64,000 nucleotides of DNA. Origin: Pseudoips prasinana (taxonomy: Eukaryota; Arthropoda; Insecta; Lepidoptera; Nolidae). Of this stretch, positions 1 through 14,000 are shown piece after piece (the first letter of the stretch is position 1; each line of letters opens with the position of its first letter). The DNA lies in NCBI GenBank assembly GCA_951640165.1, contig OX621263.1, positions 5,292,501 through 5,356,500 of the forward strand, given 5' to 3'. The notes under the pieces are model-generated. The model had not been told where the DNA came from. It made no database searches and was given only the letters and a program-made list of their open reading frames with translations. Position numbers and translations under genes: made by a program.

Positions 1-130
1 TTGGTGTCTGTCATACAGTGTATACTAGCACGGACACCGCCGTTTACTCTATCTTCACATTAGTTTCTTACAAAAATTGTACTTTTAACTTTAAGATAGA
101 TACTATGTACAAAATCCTTATTTATTGAAT
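1..130 (+). mobile_element. LINE-like 3' tail
   Basis: The stretch ends in an AATAAAG signal followed by a run of ATT units (about 134-157). This is the usual 3' end of several lepidopteran LINEs. No coding sequence is left, so the family cannot be named. Confidence 0.35.
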
Positions 131-149
131 AAAGATTATTATTATTATT

Positions 150-235
150 ATTATTATATCCTACGAGGGAGGAGCTGTGATAATTTATATAATTTAACGC
201 AGGTAAAACCGCGGGGAACAGCTAGTAAAGAATAA
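150..235 (+). mobile_element. Helitron-like 3' end fragment
   Basis: The motifs 'cctacgagggaggagctg', 'aaaaccgcgggg' and a terminal 'cagctagt' are shared with the longer copy at 34562-34865 and, inverted, with 26518-26790. The CTAGT end fits non-autonomous lepidopteran Helitrons. Only the 3' part is present here. Confidence 0.5.
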
Positions 236-289
236 AACTGATAGTAATATGTATATATATAATACAAATAAATAAAATAATACTAATTT

Positions 290-565
290 TGAAATTTTGA
301 GACTTTTCTGTAAAAAGAAAAATTTCTCAGCATCAGCCCGAAGTCTGGGAGTTGGCGGTATTCTACCCCCGTGCCTCAGTGCAAAGCGGTCTATCCTGTA
401 TCTGACCTCTTTCTGGTCTTGTCGCTAAGCAGCACATCGGATCATGAGAGTGATGTAATAGAAAGTGCTCCTGTTTACCCCACACTTGTGCACTATAACA
501 TATCCCGCGCAGATGGCTAATCTCTGTTGAGACTGGCCGCCGTGGCCGATATTCAGTTAGGAGGA
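290..565 (+). mobile_element. SINE body fragment, family of 18139-18475
   Basis: The stretch 'tctcagcatcagcccgaag' to 'catgagagtgatg' matches the body of the tRNA-headed SINE at 18139-18475. The tRNA-like head is missing, so this is a 5'-truncated copy. Confidence 0.5.
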
Positions 566-689
566 CATTATTTTATTTATAAATTAGACAAACTGACCCA
601 GCCAACTTCGTTCCGCCTAACAGTCGATTTTAATTTTTTTTAGTTTTTTTACTTATTATTCCAAATTAAGTTATATTTTTATTAAAATA

Positions 690-985
690 GCTGTACCCGC
701 GCTTTGTCCGCGTGTTAATTAGTTTGTTTGTATATTTTTTTCTAAAATAAACGTATAACGCCTAAGTTACTCCTTATTACATCAGCTACCTTCCAATAAA
801 AGTCCCGTTAAAATCGGTCCAGCCATTTCAGAGATTAGCCGGAACAAACAGACAGACAGACAGACAAAAATTGTAAAATAAATATTTTAGTTACGTATGT
901 ACCTACCGTATATATATTCATATACATATAGTAAAAAAAACTGTTATTTCAATATTACAGACAGACACTCCAATTTTATTTACAT
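690..985 (-). mobile_element. Helitron-like repeat, copy 1
   Basis: It starts 'tagctgtacccgcg' and contains 'cggtccagccatttcagag' and a run of 'gacagacaga'. It matches 11822-12140 along nearly its whole length. The 'tagctg...cccgcg' edge is the reverse complement of the usual 3' end of lepidopteran Helitrons. No ORF is present. Confidence 0.55.
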
Positions 986-1033
986 GTAAGATATAAGATA
1001 AGATGTATAGATATAGATGGAGATCGTACATAC

Positions 1034-1166
1034 TTGTCGTCATCAGATCCTTTGAGTAAGACCCAGGGTTGCGTGGACTGCATGTGCTGGTTGCCCAGCT
1101 TGGACACGGACATCACGTGGCGGAGAGCTTCGCGGAGACGGCCCCTCTCCATATGCTGGACGTAAG
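1034..1166 (-). CDS. MetRS: MetRS exon c16 (anticodon-binding domain)
   Basis: The last MetRS exon in the window encodes '[18 protein letters not shown]' and 'GNQHMQ', the anticodon-domain helix that is 'R-DALR-IL-ISR-GNQY' in vertebrates. The acceptor is 'ctcag' at 1167-1171. A nearer 'ccag' would break the frame from the previous exon, so the upstream acceptor was chosen. The donor is 'gtatgta'. The exon ends in phase 2. Confidence 0.88.
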
Positions 1167-4100
1167 CTGAGGATCAGGAGAATGCCAACTAAAGTTTAAC
1201 TATAGCAATATTAATCCTACTATTATTATTTATTAAAAAAATGCGCAGCAAATTAATAAGGTTGTAATTTTACGTTACGGCCATTTGCAAGTCTTCACTT
1301 TTACTATTGTAACAATTATCATTATTATTTATTAAATATTAATTGTATCACAGAATTGTATTTCTTAATTATACACTACTAATTTATCATTCCAATAAAA
1401 ACTATTCTAGTAATTAAAATAATTAACGCTAAAATAAAATTTAAACTCTAAAAATATCAAAATATTATAAATAATAATACTAATATTATAAATGCGAAAG
1501 TTTGTGAGTATGAATGTTTGTTATTCTTTCACGCTAAAACTACCGAACTGATTTTGATGGAACTTTATAGTAATATCCTACTAACATTATTATAAACGCG
1601 AAAGTTTGTAAGTATGGATGGATGGATGGATGGATGTTTGTTACTCTTTCACTTTTACAATAATATAGCTTATACATCAGAATAACAGATAGGCTACAAT
1701 TTATAAAGATATTGTGTAAAGCAAGAGCTCTTATCTTCTTTGGCCCCGGATTTTGTAAGTGAACCTCCCATGACGTTTACGTCATCTAACCCTAAACTCG
1801 ATGGTGACTTTACATTATCTGAAATGGAGCACTGTTTAAAAAGTAAGGATACTTCCCCAGGTCAAGATGGAATCTTCTATTCTATGATATATAATCTACC
1901 TGACGTAGGTAAAGAGTTTCTACTTCAGCTGTACAACTTTATATTTATTTCTGGGTATGTACCTAGTCAGTGGAGAGACGTATTAATTATTCCTATACCA
2001 AAATATTGTGCTCAATCTGATTCCAAGCTTCGACCTATTACCTTAATTTCTTGTGTGTGTAAAGTCTTTCATTTGATGTTGGCAAGAAGATTGGAGTGGT
2101 TTGTGGAACATACTGATATTTTATCACCTAACACCACGGGATTCAGAAGGGGACAGTCTTGTCTTGATAGTTTGGCGCGTCTTGTTACAAATATACAAAT
2201 AAATTTCACCAAAAATATACCTACTTTAGCGAGTTTTTTAGATATTGAAGGAGCATATAATAATGTTATTATCAATAAAGTTGTGCAAACATTGGATAGT
2301 TTAAAGGTTGGAGGTAAAATGTGTTCTTATCTGTGGCAGTATTTAGGAGAGAGACATCTACAGATTAAATGTGATGAAAATGACAGTAACACATTCAAGA
2401 GATGGACTTGTAAAGGAATTGCTCAAGGTGAATCTTTTTCACCTTTATTGTTTAATATTGTCACTGCTGGGGTCTGTCGAAGTATTAATCAAGTATCCCT
2501 TTGTCAATATGCCGATGACTTTGTTTTGTTTACCGATTGTAATAAGCTTGAAGACAGCGTAACAAATATGCAGGCAGCACTGGATACTTTGGTAATACTA
2601 TTGGAAAATCTTGGATTGGATCTATCAGGTACCAAATCCAAATATTGTGTCTTTAGTAGAACGCGAAGGCCTCAACAGGTACAACTCTACATTCAGGGGG
2701 TTTCATTAAATTCAGCAGACTGTATTAAGTATTTAGGTGTTTGGTTAGATCGCTCTTTAAGATGGGGGAAACATATTAAGGAAACTTGCGAAAAATCTTT
2801 AAAAATTTTAAATTCACTTAAAGTGTTAGCTGGGTCTAACTGGGGTATTCACCCCATACACCTTCGTAGAATTTACATTGCTCTTATTAGAACTCGTCTG
2901 GATTATGGTAGTTATTTATACGACAGCGCAGCCCACTGCCACACTTCTAAATTAGACAAAGTGCAAAATCAAGCACTGAGAGTCATTGGCGGATTTATAA
3001 GATCAACCCCAATTCATGTAATGGAGTCAGAACTGTGTATACCTGCTTTACAAATAAGAAGGTTGTATTTATGGCTCTCCCCCCTCGGATTCCGTTGAGT
3101 ACGGACGTTCACAAGCAACAACCATATTTTTAATTTTTAATTCAAAAATAAAATAAATAAAGTCAGTGCAAACATTGTGAAGTACCAGGCGCATAGAAGA
3201 GCGAAGCGGTCTCAGTGCGTGTGAGTGACTGCTTGTTACGCAGGCCCCGCCCCCTCCCTACCCATTGCACCGCGTACGTTTAAGACGTCGGACGCCGCCA
3301 GTGACATGACGCATTTAGCGGTAAGCAGTAACCTTATTCTAACGGATGAAGTTATGGGCGGCTCGGATTCGCTATTAAATACCTTAACAAAGCAGCTTGA
3401 GACCAACAATGTCAACCGAAGAGTTAGGCGCAAAGTGGGCGTTGACTATGTAGATACTTCATGCGAAATTATTCCCCAAATAACGGCTCTTTTTGAGATC
3501 TTTGAACGAAAACAAAGTGAAAAATTAGACTCACTGATATCTAAGATCACGAAACAGAATTCCGAACTAGTATGCACAGTGGATTTACTTTCCCAAAAAT
3601 ATGATGAATTCCTGGATCGAATGCAACTTCTTGAACATGAGAATAAAAGTTATAAGAAACATATTGAATACTTAGAAACGAAAATTGAAAACCTCGAACG
3701 TAGCAGTCGCTCATCTATGGTAGAAATCAAGAATATCCCGAAATTAAATTCCGAAAACAAAGGGATTTTAAGTAATATTGTGCTGAAAATTGGCGAGACT
3801 ATTGAACAACCGTTGTCTTCTTCAGACATACGCGATGTATATCGCTTAAAAACCAAGAATCAATCAAATAATCACATCATAGTTGAATTTACAACGACAT
3901 CCTTAAGGCCTCAATTATTAAGAAATGCCGAGAATTCAACAAAAAGAACCTAAATAATAAGGTCAACACCACCCATATTGGCTTATCTAATAACTTGCAA
4001 CAAATTTATATAGATGAAGCTTTGACGCAGACGTCCAGAAGACTGTTCTATCTGGCCCGGGAATTTGTAAAATCACATAATAAATACATTTGCTGGACTT

Positions 4101-7100
4101 CCTATTGCAAAGTCTACGTTAAAGAAAAGGATAATGAAAATGCCCCGGTGGTACGCATCGACTCCGAAGACGACCTTCGTAAATTACGTCCTAATTGACT
4201 ACCTTTTTTATGTACATATGTGTTTTTCCTTATGTTGATAATACTTTCTAAAACAACATTAATTTTAAACTTTTTACTTATGTTCTTTAGAATATGTACT
4301 TACACTATAAACTGGCAGTTACCCTCTAGCACATTAGCTATCTATCACTACACACAATTCATTAAAAATACTCACTGTAACGTCACACATCTTTTACAGG
4401 CAAAGCTTTTGTTGAATTACGTCTTGCATTTAATACCATCTAGTCACTCCAACATAGTACGGGCAATACCTAAGTTTAAATATGTACTCACACTGCTTTG
4501 TTCAACGCATCATTCACAGTACCTCATAATATCATGTAAGAACGTCACTCCACTTTGTACAAATACCATACTCTCTACAGATACACATGGACTACACATA
4601 ACTCATTCAATTACTACCTATATCATAACACAACATATCAGTACACAATACTCAAATCCCAAACACAAATGTCTTATTTAATTTATAGAACTATACATAA
4701 TTATTCCAATCTTCACATATCTTTCACATCTAACAAATACTAACAATACAATTTATTACTTACTTTTATACTTACATAAAACGGCATATATGACTATAGT
4801 CGTACATCAAAGTATGTCATACTATAAGATAATTTTAATACATGTTTTACCTAAAAGACAATCTTGGCACTGTCGTTACCTCACATATAACCGGCCTCCT
4901 CAAAATGTTACAACTGACTATAACAATCAAATGTTACCTTATAAATTACACCTAAGAATTTTTTTTACTCACCATTCGATCATATAAATATTGCCAATGA
5001 CATAGAAAATACAACTAATTTCAGATCCTTGGAATGTGAAGTAGAATCCATTGCTAAGCTAGCACCAGCTGATAACTGCTGTTTATCTTTTCTTACTCAA
5101 AATATAAGAAGCATTCATCGCAATTTTCAGGATTTTGAGATATTGCTCCAACGAACAAAAGTGGATTGGGATATAATTATTTTAACCGAGTGCTGGCTAT
5201 CTTGCGGTCATACATTACCTTCTCTGGCCGGTTACAAAAGTTTTAGCACAAACAATAACCATAAACAAAATGATGGCGTAGTCGTTTTGATAAAAAATTA
5301 CTTACAATTTACCATTGAAGAACCGATTGTAATAGAATCAAATTGCCTTATTATTAAATTAAAGCCCAACACAGTGTTTGTTACAGTATACCGCTCTCCC
5401 TCCTATAGCAACATTACTCCATTCCTAACATCTTTAAATGATACATTAAGTAAATTATCTACATTTAAAAACATTATAATCACAGGGGATTTAAACATTC
5501 CTATCAACCCGGAAAAAATGTACAACAATTCGGATTCTGAAACCTATTTAAATCTAGCTGCGTTTCATGGCATGTTACCCGCACACAGTATTATAACACG
5601 AGACGCTAGTGGTACTTGCATTGACCATGTTATAGTTAAAACCAACAAGTCCGTACTTACTCTCGTACCACCTACCACTGTCACCGACCACAGTGCAGTA
5701 ATATGCTTTTTACAGGACTCTAAGCCAGCCTACCATGAAAGAACATATTATAACAAAGTGAATACTGAGAGAGTAATATCCACAATTCTTCAATTAGATC
5801 TAAATCCAATATACCACTCAGATGACCCTGAATCCTCAATGAATTACTTAACATCTAACATAACAACTACCATAGAACAAAACACCACAACAATGAAAAT
5901 AAGCAAACGAAAAAAAACCTTAAAGCCTTGGATAACACAGGGCATGCTGCATTCCATGCGGAACAGAGATAACCTACACCGGAAATCTATAAAGAACCCC
6001 GATAACGAAATTTTGAAAACCACCTACAAACGTTACAGAAATTTCTGTAACTCACTCTATAAAAGCCCAAAACTGACTATGACAAAGCCCAAATTGAAAA
6101 AGCAGGGAAAAATAACAGAAAAATATGGGAAGCTATTAAAAACATTACTCACACATCTAATTCCTCAAAAAAATTTCCTACAGAACTACTTCACTTACAT
6201 ACAGACCGACAAAATTCTATTAATTCAGTTAACGAATTCTTCACTAATATTGGTAAATCTCTTGCTGAAAAATTATACTTAGACCCAAATTACACAAGAC
6301 CACCACGGAATACGCGTAACATCCACAACTCTTTCGTACTCCTTGATACTGATCCCAAAGAAATTGAAGAAATGATCGAAGCTCTAAAGACAGAAACTGC
6401 AGTTGGATGGGACAAAATCTCGAGCAAAATTATTAAACAGCTGAAATCTTATCTTGCACCACCACTTGCTTACATATTCATCAGCTGTTTTAGTAAAGGA
6501 ATCTTTCCCACCTGTCTAAAAAAATCTGTCGTGGTACCAATCTACAAGAGCGGAGACAGAGACCGTATCGGAAACTACAGGCCTATATCTCTATTACCAG
6601 CCCTGTCAAAAATAATAGAAAAACTAATAAACATTCGGCTAGTAAATTACCTCGAAAGGAAATGTATTTACTCTGAAAATCAATTTGGCTTTCGGCGTAG
6701 TAAATCAACTACTGACGCAGTACACACACTTACCAACTTAATACTGCAAGGCATAGACTGCGGTAAAAAATGCCTGACAATTTTCCTCGATCTTGCAAAA
6801 GCTTTCGATACGGTTTCTGTTCCCATCTTATTAGACAAACTTAATGAAATTGGCATAAGAGGTACTCAACTCCAGCTTTTCAAAAGTTACTTGACCAATC
6901 GATCTCAAATTGTAGCTATTGGACCACACAAAAGTTCCGAACTCTCCTTATCTTACGGTGTTCCCCAAGGAAGCATCTTAGGCCCTACTCTTTTTCTCGT
7001 ATATATAAACGATCTCTGTTTAACATCACTCAATCAGGGCCAACTAGTCTCGTATGCAGACGATACTGCCATTATCTTCACTGGAGATACCTGGAGTGAA

Positions 7101-8007
7101 ACCTATGATGCTGCCCAAAATGGTCTCAATACTGTGACAGCTCTTTTGCATAGTAACCTCTTATCTCTGAACATAAGTAAAACTAAATTTATGTGTTTCT
7201 CTATTCGCAATCTAGACCCACCAAAAGACCTCACACTGATTGCGCACTCGTGCTCCGACTTAAATAATGGACCTTGTACCTGCACGGCATTACAACAAAC
7301 ACCTCATTTAAAGTACCTCGGCATCGTCATTGATAGCAATCTAACTTTTAAAAACCATATAACATCTTTAAGTGGTCGAGTCCGTAAGCTTCTGGTTATT
7401 TTTAAAAAACTTCGACATGTTCTTGATCCAAAACTATTAAAAACGACATATTTTGCTTTGTGCCAATCAATTTGCACTTATGGTATTTTGGTTTGGGGAG
7501 GATCCCCAAAAACTACATTAAGACCGATAGAAATAGCTCAAAGAGCATTGCTGAAAGTGTCTACATTCAAACCATTTTTATACCCAACAAAATTATTGTA
7601 TCATGACTGCGAAGTTTTAACTTTACGACAATTATACATCCTCAGCATTGTTATGAGACAGCATAGTGAACTAACATTTGACACTAAATATTTGACTAAA
7701 CGAAAATCCTACAATATTTGTAAGCAACGCTATCAGTATCGTACATCATTTGCTCAGAGATTTTATGGTTTCCTAGGCCCATTTCTGTACAATAAAGCAA
7801 ACAAGCAACTATGTATATACCCTGACAAAAAAGAAAAAGCCAAAAGAAAACTCATCAACTGGCTATTAAAATTATCATATGATGATACCGAAAACCTAAT
7901 AAATATCGTTAAATAACTCTCAAAAATAAATAGGACCAAAACATTTAAATTTACATAAACAAGATTACGTGATCTAACTCTCGTACCTACATTAACCCAA
8001 ACACAGT

Positions 8008-8048
<41 letters not shown>

Positions 8049-11000
8049 ACACAAGCACGCACACACACTCACACGCACACGCAATCACACACATTCTCAC
8101 AAAAAAAAATATTATGTCATAGAATAAACTGTTTGGAATTTTCCGGAGAGAGCCTGGAGTTCTGTAGTACAGGTTTCGACCTAGTTCAGACTCCAGACTC
8201 TCACAAGGACCGATTTATAGCAACGAAAATTGTTAACTAGATCTTTTTATTTGTAAATTCCTTGTGAGAAGTAAATAAACATATTATTATTATTATTTAG
8301 CCTTTAAATTGTGCTTAAAATCTTCGTCGTGGGGAGATAACATTAATTGTAAACTTTTTTCAGAATTGATTGGGTTAAGTAATAATAGATATTGGACTCA
8401 TAAAAAGAAACCATTGTTAGCAAAATGTTATACCGAAGTTAGAGAAGATACAATAGCTTCTTCTCGTCCACTTGACATGTTTATGCTAACTATTTGGGTA
8501 ACAAATATAAGTGTCAAAAACATAATCAATTGCAATTTAGATAGCGTTAGGAAATAATAATCATAATTTTTCTCTAAAAGTTTAAGTTCTACAAGAATTA
8601 CATGAAAAATATAACGGATACTATTGCCTGTATACTGATGGGTCAAAATCTCCAAGTGGGCTGGGTGCTGCATTTTATGATTCCTACAATAAACACTATA
8701 AATGCTTTAAACTGAATAGCTGTATGTCTATTATGACTGCGGAGCTAGTTGCAGTGTCAAAGGCTTTATCATATGTGAGCAATGATTTATCTGTGCCTAA
8801 AGTAGTAATACTGACGGATAGTCAAAGTGCTCTACTTCATATTGCACGGTGTGCCTCTGGAGTCAGAGGTCATCCAGTAGCATATACAATTTTAGAATAT
8901 ATAAAAAATATAAATAACGTAAGAAATATAACTTTGTCGCTGCAATGGGTTCCGTCTCATATCGGTATATTTGGGAACAAGGAGGCTGACAGATTGGCCA
9001 GAAAAGCTATTTCTGAAGGAATAGAAGTGGACATTTTACCTCATTACTCAGAAATCTTGTCAAAATACAAAACCAAATGCCATGACGCTTTCAAAGAATA
9101 TTTTGATGAAAGATCTAAGACTAAAGGAATATGGTATAAATGTATACAATCTGAGCCTCCTCATATCCCATGGTTTAGTTGTAAGACCGGCCACAGATTG
9201 TTACCGCATTTCGTTTGCGTTCCGGACACATTCCTTCCAGAAGTTTTGCTTTTCTTATGAAAAAAGTTGATTCACCAAATTGTGAACAGTGTGGAAAACG
9301 AGAAGATGTTTTCCATATATTGAGAGAATGTGTCCGTAACGGTAGTAGGCGAGATGAGATGATAAGAAGGTTCAATATAAATTTAAGAGATGTTGGTGTT
9401 TTTCATAGCATTTTAGCAGAACCGTACTCGGTTCGAGCTAGAATGCTATATTTCTTTAAAATTAAGTGACCCGTCTATGTACTCAGTGGGTTAGTTATTG
9501 GCTTTGTATAGTGTAGTTTTAGAGCTAGCTTAGAATAAGGTACGATGGGATTGGCATCGTCATTTCATGTACGAAAATCCTGTATAATAAATAAAGATTA
9601 AAAAAAAAATAAAAAATAAAGATATTGTGTGAATTGTCCAAAATAATAATAATAATATCCTGGGACACGGTCAGCTGATCCCAAACTAAGCAGAGCTTGT
9701 ACTATGGAAACCAAACTGACATACTACATATACTACTTTTCTTTTGTAAATACATACCTACTAATATAGATAATTACAACCAGACTCAGGACAAACAGAC
9801 ATGTTCATGCACACAAATATCTGTCCTGGGTGGGAATCGAACCTCCGGCGTGATATTCTCTTACTAAAACCCTTCCGGAGGATAAAGGTATTAGCCATCA
9901 GCTTTAAAATAAAATAACAAAAAGGTTTGTTAAAAAAAGCGCTAGTCAGAAAATGTTTGTAGTATAATTAAGTAAGCAGAATTATGTCTAGGTTCATACA
10001 GATATTTAATATAATAATAATATAGTGTATGAAGAAATTTAAAATAAATTACGACTGCACGTGAGCGCAGCGGCTAAGACAGCCACCTCACCGCTTCGGT
10101 AGCCCGGGTTCGAATCCTGCGCTGGATAACTATTTGTGTGACCCAAAAATAGTTGTTCTGAGTCGAGATGTACTTTGTGTTCGTCAATTATATGTTGGTA
10201 AAGTAGTTTGACTATAACTTAATATAGCTAGCTAAATCATCAATATAATATAGATAGCTAAATGTTATATCTATTTTTGAAGTTATACTTCTTTTGGCGC
10301 GATGGAGAAAAATGATGAGAGTGAATTTTTACGTATTTAAAAATAACAGCATGAAGTTAGTTCTAGGTGGTAAGAAAATTGATAACTATGTTCAAGTTGT
10401 ATATTCTAGTATTTTTATTTAAATAAAATCTTTTTGATTAATCTTAATATTTATCGTTAATCACTACTGCATTTTAGTTATTTTTTTTCCATACGCCAAA
10501 GAAGTATAACTTCTAACGCGTGTACACACATTTTCATTTTTTTTTTTAAAGAGTGTCTATATATTAGATGTCCGCACTAGGGAATCTAATCCCGTCGTGT
10601 CGTGGGGCACCGGGATTAGATTCCCTAGTGCGGACATCTAATATTATAGATATAACATTTAGCTATCTATACTATATTGATGATTTAGCTAACTATATTA
10701 AGTTATAGTCAAGCTTATTTTTGGCTTTGTTATCTAGAAACATGGTAGAGTTAGATAAACTTACCAATGACTTCTCTGTTGACTAGAGCGAACAGCTCGT
10801 ATTCAGTTGGGGTGAGAGTCAGGTCCGGGACCACCCCCTTGAAGGTGTTCGCGCAGAAACTCAGCGAGCGATGACAGAAATTGCCCAAGTTGTTCAGGAG
10901 CTCACTGTTATTTCTGTAAGCACAGAGGTATATTATAAATCATCCTTACGTTATGTTACACGTTTATTAGTTCTATGTCTGAGTGTAACATATAAATAAT

Positions 11001-14000
11001 ATTAGCTGTATCCCGCGTGTTACATATGCATAGCACACTATAACACTAATTACTGCACTATTAATTTATATAATGTATTATAGGATTTCGGGGGGGCTGG
11101 AGTGCCAAAATACAGGCCTTGGCTTAGTTTGGACTCCAGATCTCCCACAAGTTGCAACTTCTTACATTTTTCAACTTCTGACGGTAACCGTAGCCTAGTT
11201 GGTAGTGCTCCTGCTTACGAAGCTGGTGGTCCTGGGTTCGAATCCCAGTAAGTGCAAATATTTGTGTGATGAGCACGAATATTTGTTTCTGAGTCATGGA
11301 TGTTTTCTATGTATATAAGTATTTATGTATCTATATAAGTATGTATATCGTCACCTGGTACCCATAGTACAAGCTTTGCTTAGTTTGGGGCTAGGATGAT
11401 CTGTGTGACATTGTACCTAGATATTATTATATTATATTATTATTATTTGTCCACTTTATTTCTTTCATGTTAATATCATGTAATTTGTGGAGATGGAATA
11501 AATCATTTTTGGATGTATGTATGTATGTATAACCGCTGACTTGCATTTACCCCATTGTTCCACTTCGCAACAGCGAGTCACACGAAGGCGCTTCATCAGC
11601 ATAGCCGGAAAGCAACGTGACCACCGCTGCACCGGACACCCGAAGCCCGCTCCTCGGCTCCGTGGGACCGATCAGAGGCCACTTCCTACTCAACCATCGA
11701 ACGGTCGTCACCTAATTAACTTAGTTCATATAAATTTATTGTAATTCCTTAAACAATGTTTTTAACATAACAACACGATGTATGGGCCTTAAGAGAGAAA
11801 TAAACCATTATTTTATTATTTACTAGCTGCGCCCGCGACTTCATCCGCGTGTTAATTAGTTTATTTTGTAATTTTTTCAAAAATAAAAGATTTTTCTAAA
11901 ATAAAAGTAGCCTAAGTTACTCCTTATTACATCAGCTACCTGCCAATAAAAGTCCCATCAAAATCGGTCCAGCCATTTCGGAGATTAGCCGGAACAAACA
12001 GAAAGACAGACAGACCAAAATTGTAAAAAAAATATTTTAGAGTATGTACCGTATATATATTCATATACATGTAGTAAAAATCGGTTATTTCAATATTACA
12101 AACAGACACTTCAATTTTATTTATTTGTATAGATGTATAGATTAATGAGTAATAAATTATTTTAAGTTTGATCTTGTATTTTTTTGGGTCCTTGGCTGTC
12201 GACTTTAATATCTCGCGCTTGCATTCGCGTTAAACTTAATAAATATGCCAATGTGATATTGGGATATATAAGCTACTAGCTGTGCCGCGTTAAATTTTAT
12301 AAATTTTCTTTGCAATAAACCTCACGGAGCGAGAGACCTTTCCAACGAATGCAAAACCGTGGAAATCGGTTCGTGCGTTCTGGAGTTATAGCGTCAGGAA
12401 GGAAAACCCGACTTATTTTTATATAGTAGAAGATATAACAAAGTTTCATCAAAATCCGTTCAGTAGTACTTGTGATAAAAAGTAACATACATCCATACTC
12501 ACAAACTTTCGCATTTATAATATTCGAAGGAATATTATAAATGCGAAGAATATTTAGAAATATATAAGTATGTATATCAGTTGTCTGGTTGCCATATTAA
12601 TAATAATATCCTTCCTTCACACACGGCCATCTGACCCCAAACTAAGCAGAGCTTGTACTTTGGAAACCAGATAACTAAAATAATAAATAAATATAAATAA
12701 ATTATCTGTTTATTGCATTAAAAAACTTACAATTATTTTTGACATTGACTTAACTTAATCTAAAACTAAATAGATTATTCAGTTAAGGAGTTGCTATACA
12801 AGGTATTCAAAACATAATCACGATTAATTACATAATTTGTCGGGTATTTAAGTAATGTCTCTTCAGAATGTTACGTATTTGTCTACTGTTCTTGTTATCA
12901 AGCTTATTAACTACATGTTTAGGTATACTATTTAAAATTTTAGGTAATATATATTTTGATGTTCTCTCACCGTATACATTAGTATATACAGGTATTACGA
13001 ATGTTGCCATATGTGGCCAGTTACGTAAATTACTTGGTCGTGATGTTCTAGTCAAGTTAGGTATACAATCACCATAATGGGCTACAATTTCCAAATCAAT
13101 TTTTTCATAAATACTCATGACCTTGCAGTAATTAAAAAGGTAGGGGTAATTGTCTCTGTTTTTGTACTTAACTTTTAGGGGAACAATTGTTTTCAGTAAC
13201 CTGATTTAAAGGTTGTATATACAATCTAGATACGTTTTATATGATCGCCCATAACAAACAAGCCCATAGTTTATTGCGGAGTCAGCTAGTGCCATATACA
13301 GTAGTCTTAACGTTCTGTATGGGACCTTATTTTTAATTAAGTACAATTTTGACAATACCGCCCTAAGCTTACCACATACGTGTTCAACATGTGGACCCCA
13401 GTTAAATTTATCATCGATTTTTAGTCCCAGGTAGGTATGTTCTTTGACTAGTTCCAATGTTGAACACGTACATGTCAAGTCCTTTCGATGCATACAACTG
13501 TGCTCATGTGCAACTATCTCAGGTTGACCAGCTGGTTTTTTTATATGGTGAGTGAATGAACAAAAGTTTCGTTTTGCTGTAGTTTATTGATAGACCATAT
13601 CGTGAGCCCATTTACACAAAAGATTAAAATCTTCTTGCATCACACTTTGGGCCCTTGAAAGGTCCTCATGAGCTGTAATTATACATGTATCGTCTGCAAA
13701 TTGATATACAGATCCATGCCGGAAAATGTTACACATATCGTTAATGTAAATAAGGTACTCAGACGGTCCGAGAATCGAACCTTGTGCCGTTCCATGACAC
13801 GTTGCAATAGGATCGCTGCGTTCACCCGCTATGCTGACCGTGTTATATCTATTTAAATGGTAGTTTTTCAACAGTTCCAGCATTGGTCCCTATATGCCAT
13901 TTTGCTGCATTTTTTGAAATAGTGTAGAATATTTCAAAGTATCAAAAGCTTTATTAAAGTCTACCAAAACAGTAAGTATATGTTTTCTATTATCTAAATG

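Larger units (their letters stand above)
3072..8292 (+). mobile_element. Jockey/CR1-group LINE with two ORFs, nested in the I-type LINE
   Basis: A near full-length non-LTR element with 5' UTR, ORF1 (about 3307-4196), a long spacer, ORF2 (5029-7916) and a 3' UTR with a CA microsatellite and an ATT-rich tail. The insertion point is 'gttgtattta' on the left and 'attatttagccttta' on the right; removing it rejoins the RT reading of the outer element ('RRLYL' then '[10 protein letters not shown]'). A short TATTTA duplication is possible but merges with the tail. ORF1 and ORF2 each carry a frameshift, so this copy is probably dead. Confidence 0.8.
1718..9615 (+). mobile_element. I-type LINE (RT + RNase H), 5'-truncated, itself interrupted
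   Basis: The non-LTR retrotransposon is flanked by a 15-bp target-site duplication ATAAAGATATTGTGT at 1703-1717 and 9616-9630. Its 3' end carries AATAAAG and an A-rich tail (about 9585-9615). It begins inside the reverse transcriptase ORF, so the endonuclease and ORF1 are lost, as expected for 5' truncation during target-primed reverse transcription. A second LINE (3072-8292) separates its RT from its RNase H. It lies antisense to MetRS. Confidence 0.8.
1570..9650 (+). mobile_element. Lep1-like Helitron split by a LINE
   Basis: A second Lep1-like copy runs from 1570 to 1717 and resumes at 9631 ('gaattgtccaaaat'). The intact order ('aaagatattgtgtgaattgtccaaaat') is seen in the copies at 35812-35895 and 36100-36125. 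The gap is filled by the LINE at 1718-9615. The copy contains a short GGAT microsatellite (1616-1636). Confidence 0.65.

Noticed and set aside
1142..1155. Acceptor 'ccag' closer to exon c16
   Set aside because: It would join c15 out of frame. The upstream 'ctcag' keeps the frame and adds four codons that fit the family.
4220..4681. 153-codon frame between LINE ORF1 and ORF2
   Set aside because: Thr/His/Ile-rich low-complexity sequence with no domain, lying in the LINE spacer. AT- and AC-rich DNA gives such frames by chance.
11184..11260. tRNA genes at the box A/box B sites (also 10050, 18139, 32228, 35561, 36752, 58235)
   Set aside because: The heads do not close into a complete cloverleaf, and each is followed by a shared non-tRNA body found in several copies. 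They are SINEs.
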